Shown: positions 44,953-49,131 of the stretch, piece by piece
Numbering within the stretch: the first letter of the stretch is position 1
Layout: every line of letters starts with the position of its first letter
Source of the DNA: Desulfobacter curvatus DSM 3379
GTDB lineage: Bacteria; Desulfobacterota; Desulfobacteria; Desulfobacterales; Desulfobacteraceae
Assembly (NCBI RefSeq): GCF_000373985.1
Contig: NZ_KB893065.1
Location: 1 to 49,131, forward strand
Direction of reading: 5' to 3'
DNA: 49,131 nucleotides
Notes under the pieces: generated by a model
The model's database searches: none
Told to the model about the DNA's origin: nothing
What the model saw: the letters and a program-made list of their open reading frames with translations, nothing else
Translations under genes and position numbers: made by a program

Positions 44953-45710
44953 GTGATCCAATAGTCCATCAATAGCATCCCGGCGGAAAAAATAAGTGTC
45001 AGACCCACGATCCAACTTTCTTTTCTATTGGGGATAAATCGTGGATCCGTCCGATGTTCACTGTAACACCGGGCCTGCATGGCAAGGCTCAGGTCATCTG
45101 CGGATTGAAACGTTTTTTTCAGCAGGGGCCAGGACAGGTTGACAAGTCGGCGCACAGGATTTTTCCTCAAATTGCCGCACCGGGCATTGACCGCATGGGT
45201 CACTTCCCCGGCGTTATCAAGGATCAAAGGCATGAATTTCAAGGCTAAACCCGCCATCACGGCCACTCGGTTTTCAGGAATAAAAGGAACAGGTTTGAAA
45301 AACCACTGGACTGCCGCCTTGATTTCCATGGATCTTGTGGTGGCAGTCAATATAAGCCCCAACAGCATAACGACCAGAAACCGTATCGATACCAAACTAC
45401 CTGAAGTAAACCCCTGGCGGGTCAGGCTGAATCCGTACAGGGTCACCATGGGATCGCCGGGTGTGGCCGCCCACCGGCAGAAAAATATCAATATCAAAAA
45501 TAAAAGAAAAGCTTTCAACTGCGTCACAAGCCTTACCGGACCCAACCCCAATGTTTTCAGTATCGCCATTAAAAAGCACAAGCAGATAATATTCCCCGGC
45601 AATCCCGTCTTCAGTACGGTCAGGCTCAACAGACAGACCAGAAGGCATTTGCACCGGACATCCAGAGTATGCCATACGGTGTTGCCGGGGTGATAGGAAA
45701 AAAGAGTCAC
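44937..45710 (-). CDS. bioN: Biotin ECF transporter, transmembrane component EcfT
   Basis: A 257-residue integral membrane protein with about five hydrophobic segments. The two short motifs NARCGN (about 174) and QARCYSEH (about 214) are the Ala-Arg signature of EcfT coupling helices that grip the ATPase. The start overlaps the stop of the ATPase gene by 4 bases. With BioM and BioY it forms the high-affinity biotin importer. Confidence 0.88.
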   Translation of the reverse strand: MTLFSYHPGNTVWHTLDVRCKCLLVCLLSLTVLKTGLPGNIICLCFLMAILKTLGLGPVRLVTQLKAFLLFLILIFFCRWAATPGDPMVTLYGFSLTRQGFTSGSLVSIRFLVVMLLGLILTATTRSMEIKAAVQWFFKPVPFIPENRVAVMAGLALKFMPLILDNAGEVTHAVNARCGNLRKNPVRRLVNLSWPLLKKTFQSADDLSLAMQARCYSEHRTDPRFIPNRKESWIVGLTLIFSAGMLLMDYWITQILN

Positions 45711-46450
45711 AATGCCCAGACCTGTGCCATGGGGGTAAACGGATTTTTCACGCCATATGATTCAAGGCAAGGGGCAAGGGAAACAGGATCGCCTTCTTCC
45801 GCAATCCGTCCTTTGTCCATGACGACCATTTTGGTGGCAAGCGTGATCACCGGTGCCACATCATGGGTGGTCATGACAATGGCATGTCCGGACTGGTGCA
45901 GCTTTCGGCATAGTTTGACCAAGGATACCATAGATGGATAATCCAGATTGGCAAAGGGCTCGTCAAAAATAATAAGGTCCGGTTCCATGACTAGGATACC
46001 GGCAATGGCCAGACGCCGCTTCTCCCCGCCGGAAAGCGTGGCAGGGTTTCTGTCCCGTAAATGCCCCAGGTCGAGCAGGTTAAGGGTACTTAAAACGCTT
46101 TCATTAATCTCTTCCCGGCCCATGTTTAAATTTTCCGGGCCAAAGGCGGTTTCATCAAACACGGTATCTGCGATGATCTGGGTATCCGGGTCCTGGAACA
46201 CCATGCCGATTTTTTTGCGGGCAAACACCAGGTTTTTTTTTATATCTTGCCCGTTAAGCAGAATCCGGCCGGTGTCCGGCATCAATAAGCCGTTAAAATG
46301 ACGGATCAGGGTGGTTTTTCCGCATCCGTTTTTTCCGGCAAGTAAGATGAAATCATTTCGGGACACGGTCAGACAGATGTCAAAGATGCCTGCCTCCCCG
46401 GAACCAAAGGCATGGGTCAGATGCTCTATTTTCAGCAACTCTGTATCCAT
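45707..46450 (-). CDS. bioM: Biotin ECF transporter, ATPase component
   Basis: A 247-residue ABC ATPase: Walker A in LAGKNGCGKTTLI, Q-loop near MVFQDPDTQII, signature LSGGEKRRLAIAG, Walker B in LIIFDEPFANLD and a switch His in MTTHDV. It energises biotin uptake through BioN and BioY. The ATG at 46450 is chosen because the family begins there (MDTELLKIEHLTHAFG); the frame is open to 46654 inside bioY. Confidence 0.92.
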   Translation of the reverse strand: MDTELLKIEHLTHAFGSGEAGIFDICLTVSRNDFILLAGKNGCGKTTLIRHFNGLLMPDTGRILLNGQDIKKNLVFARKKIGMVFQDPDTQIIADTVFDETAFGPENLNMGREEINESVLSTLNLLDLGHLRDRNPATLSGGEKRRLAIAGILVMEPDLIIFDEPFANLDYPSMVSLVKLCRKLHQSGHAIVMTTHDVAPVITLATKMVVMDKGRIAEEGDPVSLAPCLESYGVKNPFTPMAQVWAL

Positions 46451-46464
46451 AAAACGCCTAAAAC

Positions 46465-46989
46465 CTAAAATCGGATCAGGGGACGAAGCTTTCGGGCGAT
46501 GATAACCGCTGCAGCCATTTTCAGTACCGCGCCGACAAGAAAGGGATACATGCCCACAGCCATGGCCTTGCCCCAGGATACAGCCAACACACATTTCAAC
46601 CAGGGCACCCCGAACATATAAATTATCGCCATTCCCGCAATGGTGGCTGCACAATCTCGCACCAGTCTCTTTTCAGCGTGGCCGGATATTACTGAGGTAA
46701 GGAACACGGCAGGCAGATAAGACAGCAGATAACCGCCGGTGGGCCCGAACACCTTTCCAATACCCGAGGTGCCGCCGGCAAATACCGGCAGTCCGGCAAA
46801 TCCCATGAGCAGATAAACGGCGACGCACCCGGCAGCCCAGGCCGGCGGCAGAATCAAACCCGCCAGAAGCACAAACATGTTTTGAAGTACAATGGGAACA
46901 GGGCCCACAGGTATGGCAATCATTGCGCCAACGCTGATCAGGGCGATAAAAAGGGCTGAATACACAATTGGTTTTACAGAAGTATCCAT
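46465..46989 (-). CDS. bioY: Biotin-binding substrate component BioY
   Basis: A 174-residue S-component with about six membrane segments. Family hallmarks are VGPVPIVLQNMFVLLAGLIL (pore-side helix), YLLMGFAGLPVFAGG and GPTGGYLLSYLPA. It captures biotin at the outer face of the inner membrane. The ATG at 46989 is preferred over the frame opening at 47103, which runs into birA. It is 28 bases after birA and 14 before bioM, so birA-bioY-bioM-bioN form one operon. Confidence 0.93.
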   Translation of the reverse strand: MDTSVKPIVYSALFIALISVGAMIAIPVGPVPIVLQNMFVLLAGLILPPAWAAGCVAVYLLMGFAGLPVFAGGTSGIGKVFGPTGGYLLSYLPAVFLTSVISGHAEKRLVRDCAATIAGMAIIYMFGVPWLKCVLAVSWGKAMAVGMYPFLVGAVLKMAAAVIIARKLRPLIRF

Positions 46990-47017
46990 AGTTTTAGCAT
47001 TCTTTCCAAGGAGGGGT

Positions 47018-47971
47018 TCAGGAGTGAAAACAATCACCATAAATAATTTTTCGGGTGATGCCGTCCCGGCTTTTGACAATAAGGGCACCGGTGTCATCCA
47101 CATCTAAAGCCTTGCCCTCATACACCTGGTTATGGGTCTGAACCCGGACTTCGGTGCCGATAGTGGCGGTTCTGTCTTTCCACTGGTTGATGATCCGGGC
47201 CGGATCAACAGACTTAATACGGGATTCAAACAGATCCAAAAACCGGATCAGGATCTGTTTTCTGGAAACAGATTTTCCCAGGGCTGTTTTCAGGGAAATG
47301 GCCTGATATTGATCCGATTCCGGTTCATTGTTCACATTAAGACCAATGCCCAGAAACAGGAAATTAACCATATCCGCCCGGGTTTCTATTTCCGCCAGCA
47401 TCCCGGACAGTTTACGGCCATTGAGCAGCAGGTCATTGGGCCATTTAACCCGGACATCCAGGTCAAATAAACCGGCCAGCACTTCGGACATGCAGGCAGA
47501 CGCGGCAAAATTCATGGTCCACCCCAGGGGAGGCGGCAAATCCGGTTTAAGGATCAGGGTAAACCAGAGTCCGCCCCGGTCAGAGGCCCATGGCCTGTTT
47601 AGCCGGCCCCTGGAGGCTGTCTGGATTTCGGCAATGACGCAGCTGGCATGCGGGACGCCTTGCCGGGCTATCTTTCGGGCCTGGTCCATGGTTGAGTCAA
47701 GTTCTGGAAAATAAAAAATTTTGTCCTGAAGATGTGGTGGGAAGCAAAAAGGATACAGCAGGTTATCGGCGTTCTGAAGTTTATACCCCTTAGGCAAAGA
47801 CTTAATCTCCACGCCGGCCTGCTTCAAGGCCTTGATGTGTTTCCAGACCGCCACCCGGGAGATTCCGGCATCTTCACTGATTTTGACCCCGGAAACAGGT
47901 TCACCCTCCGACCGGTATAAAGCTTTAAGAATTATTTGCCTCTTATCCGGCAACGTCTTGTTAACCTTCAT
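47018..47971 (-). CDS. birA: Biotin-protein ligase and biotin repressor BirA
   Basis: A 317-residue bifunctional protein. An N-terminal winged helix (about 10-65, SEDAGISRVAVWKHIKAL) binds DNA. The ligase core has ASRGRLNRPW (biotinyl-AMP loop), KWPNDLLLNGRKLSG with the catalytic Lys, and a C-terminal SH3-like domain. It attaches biotin to carboxylase subunits and, when loaded with biotinyl-AMP, represses its own operon through the operator at 47959. First gene of the biotin uptake operon. Confidence 0.94.
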   Translation of the reverse strand: MKVNKTLPDKRQIILKALYRSEGEPVSGVKISEDAGISRVAVWKHIKALKQAGVEIKSLPKGYKLQNADNLLYPFCFPPHLQDKIFYFPELDSTMDQARKIARQGVPHASCVIAEIQTASRGRLNRPWASDRGGLWFTLILKPDLPPPLGWTMNFAASACMSEVLAGLFDLDVRVKWPNDLLLNGRKLSGMLAEIETRADMVNFLFLGIGLNVNNEPESDQYQAISLKTALGKSVSRKQILIRFLDLFESRIKSVDPARIINQWKDRTATIGTEVRVQTHNQVYEGKALDVDDTGALIVKSRDGITRKIIYGDCFHS

Positions 47972-47989
47972 AATAGATAGTGGTTAACA
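47959..47989 (-). promoter_or_regulatory. BirA operator (BirA box) overlapping the birA start codon
   Basis: TGTTAACC at 47959-47966 and GGTTAACA at 47982-47989 are perfect inverted half-sites with a 15-base spacer. This fits the known bacterial BirA box (TGTAAACC-N14-16-GGTTTACA type). The birA ATG at 47969-47971 lies inside the spacer. Repression by biotinyl-AMP-BirA would control birA and bioYMN together. A TTGACG at 48005-48010 (minus strand) is a possible -35 box. Confidence 0.88.
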
Positions 47990-48048
47990 GAACAACCAAA
48001 GCTGCGTCAAGCAAAATTTTTCTCAAACATTAATTGATCACCCTGCAA

Positions 48049-48086
48049 AAAGCCGGAGAGTGCCTTTGCTTGCACCCTCCGGCTTT
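48049..48086 (-). terminator. Rho-independent terminator after the PEP-CTERM gene
   Basis: AAAGCCGGAG (48049-48058) and CTCCGGCTTT (48077-48086) form a perfect 10-base stem, with an additional GTGC/GCAC inner stem. On the minus strand it is followed by a T-rich run, 24 bases after the PEP-CTERM stop codon and before the birA promoter region, so it separates the two units. Confidence 0.88.
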
Positions 48087-48109
48087 ATTTGAACTTGATT
48101 TTCAGCAGG

Positions 48110-48835
48110 TTATTTTTTTCTTCTGATTGCGGCCAGGCCAATCAGTCCGGTGGTCATCAGAAGGCCGGCACCTGGAACCGGCACGGGATTGACGTCAGCA
48201 TAGCTTTCGCCGACCAGGGCAAAAGAGATGGTCTCATTTGCATCAAGCTCAAGGCTCATGGTCAGTTCTCTCCAGGGTGTTATTTCTCCATTGTAGAGGT
48301 CTGCAAGATCGCCATACCAGGAAAACTCAAGGTCATCCATTAACGTCACTTCATCATCAATCAACAAAGATACGCCCGCCCAGACATCGGTGATATCGGT
48401 TCCGTCTGCATCACCGCCTATACCGAGCTGATAATCAACGGAAAATGTCAAGGTGCCTGCAGCGGTCGCTGTATATGTCCCACTGACCATGGTGGCAGCA
48501 TATGCGTATTCATCATTGGCAACTGCGTCAATGGCTGCTTCACTATAAAGTTCTGAATCCTCAACACGGTCAACCTCGCCATAGGCGTATGCAACACCCG
48601 TTTCAACGAGAGCTTCTGTGCCCGCATTTGTCAGCCCATTCGCTTCAGCATTGGCAGTAAGGGTAAGGTTTGAAGAGACGGCCCCGCCATTAAATGAAAT
48701 GTCAAAAGAGTCATAATCAAAACTCGAAAAAGCCCACGAAGTGGTAGTTGCAAATGCGCTGGGGGCGGAAATTGCAAAAATTGCAATGGATACGGCGGCT
48801 ATGGCCGCTGTCAGTGATAATTTAATTTTTTTCAT
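48110..48835 (-). CDS. PEP-CTERM sorted exported protein
   Basis: A 241-residue exported protein. It has a Sec signal peptide (about 1-29, ending SAFA), a beta-rich acidic body of about 185 residues without known motif, and a C-terminal sorting signal: VPVPGAGLL, a hydrophobic segment and the RRKK tail. Exosortase would cleave it and link it to the cell surface or extracellular matrix. No exosortase gene is in the window. Confidence 0.88.
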   Translation of the reverse strand: MKKIKLSLTAAIAAVSIAIFAISAPSAFATTTSWAFSSFDYDSFDISFNGGAVSSNLTLTANAEANGLTNAGTEALVETGVAYAYGEVDRVEDSELYSEAAIDAVANDEYAYAATMVSGTYTATAAGTLTFSVDYQLGIGGDADGTDITDVWAGVSLLIDDEVTLMDDLEFSWYGDLADLYNGEITPWRELTMSLELDANETISFALVGESYADVNPVPVPGAGLLMTTGLIGLAAIRRKK

Positions 48836-48863
48836 TAGGTTGTTTCCTTATTTTTTTTAAAGG

Positions 48864-49130
48864 CTATGTTCCCTTTAATAGTTGAAATTGCTCCAATGAG
48901 ATACTCAGCAAAGATTCTGGCAATATACCTGGGCGCTGCTCAAGTGAACGCCGCCATCCAAGATAATTTTGTAAATATTTCGTAGCAACTCCGTGGAATC
49001 GGTGCAGCCAGCCTTTAAATCGGCTGTGATAGGCATTGACATTTTGGAGGTGGAAAGCTCCTTTAACTCTGCCACCTTTACTCAGATTAACAACCTCATG
49101 AGAAAAATTTTCAGCATCGCAAAAAGTTTG
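48864..49130 (-). pseudogene. C-terminal part of an IS1595-family (ISXO2-like) transposase, cut by the window edge
   Basis: Eighty-eight residues ending at a stop at 48864. The FHLQNVNAYHSRFKGWLHRF and GVATKYLQNYLGWRR stretches are the C-terminal hallmark of IS1595 transposases, including the conserved Asn/His region with the last catalytic residue. The 5' part lies beyond the window, so whether the gene is complete cannot be judged. Confidence 0.75.
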
Positions 49131-49131
49131 A

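Overview
The window reads as a chromosomal segment of a Gram-negative bacterium, most likely a sulfate-reducing Desulfobacterota of the Desulfobacteraceae type. This is an inference from the mixture of genes: alpha-type IHF, lipoproteins with Lol-type signals, Cache/PAS sensor kinases, a PEP-CTERM protein and a BirA-regulated biotin ECF transporter. No rRNA, tRNA or CRISPR array was seen.

Left edge (1-5700): a scrapyard of decayed insertion sequences (IS200, ISAs1-like, IS1-like) around a few intact small genes: an aberrant HU-like protein, glycogen synthase (glgA), integration host factor alpha (ihfA), a DUF3820 protein and a DUF488 protein. An 80-base direct repeat (A) occurs twice here.

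Centre left (5702-14536, + strand): five closely spaced genes that look like a cell-envelope death or lysis module. They are a lipoprotein caspase fused to an NlpC/P60 cysteine peptidase, a small holin-like membrane protein, an Ig-like lipoprotein, a lipoprotein with 14 WD40 repeats and a caspase domain, and a lipoprotein T4-type lysozyme (GH24) with its full catalytic triad.

Centre (30297-14589, - strand): a long, tightly packed run starting with an alpha/beta hydrolase. A compact extracellular contractile injection system (eCIS) follows: Afp16-like terminator, sheath, tube, a disordered protein, LysM/tube adaptor, VgrG-like spike, PAAR tip, gp25, baseplate J fused to a beta-propeller, and a gpI-like protein. 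Three membrane proteins come next, and an exported TPR-CHAT peptidase ends the run. No AAA+ ATPase, classical tape measure or tail fibre is visible. The CHAT gene converges on the caspase/lysozyme operon. A plausible reading is one functional unit that couples an injection particle to regulated proteolysis and wall breakdown, either for particle release by self-lysis or for a response to attack. This coupling is inferred; the gene identities are much firmer. A 64-base dispersed repeat (B) lies at both ends of the eCIS block and once more at 44489.

Right half (30449-44411): IS630 and GGDEF debris, a PilZ protein, a Cache-PAS-HD-GYP phosphodiesterase, an exported minimal ATP-dependent DNA ligase, a class II aldolase, and a two-component cluster (two paralogous PAS histidine kinases, a hybrid REC-GAF-kinase-REC, a lone receiver and a periplasmic binding lipoprotein with a decayed second copy beside it).

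Right edge (44641-49131): a chemoreceptor tail fragment, the biotin uptake operon bioYMN with birA and a clear BirA operator over the birA start codon, a PEP-CTERM protein with its own terminator, and an IS1595-type transposase tail cut by the window edge.
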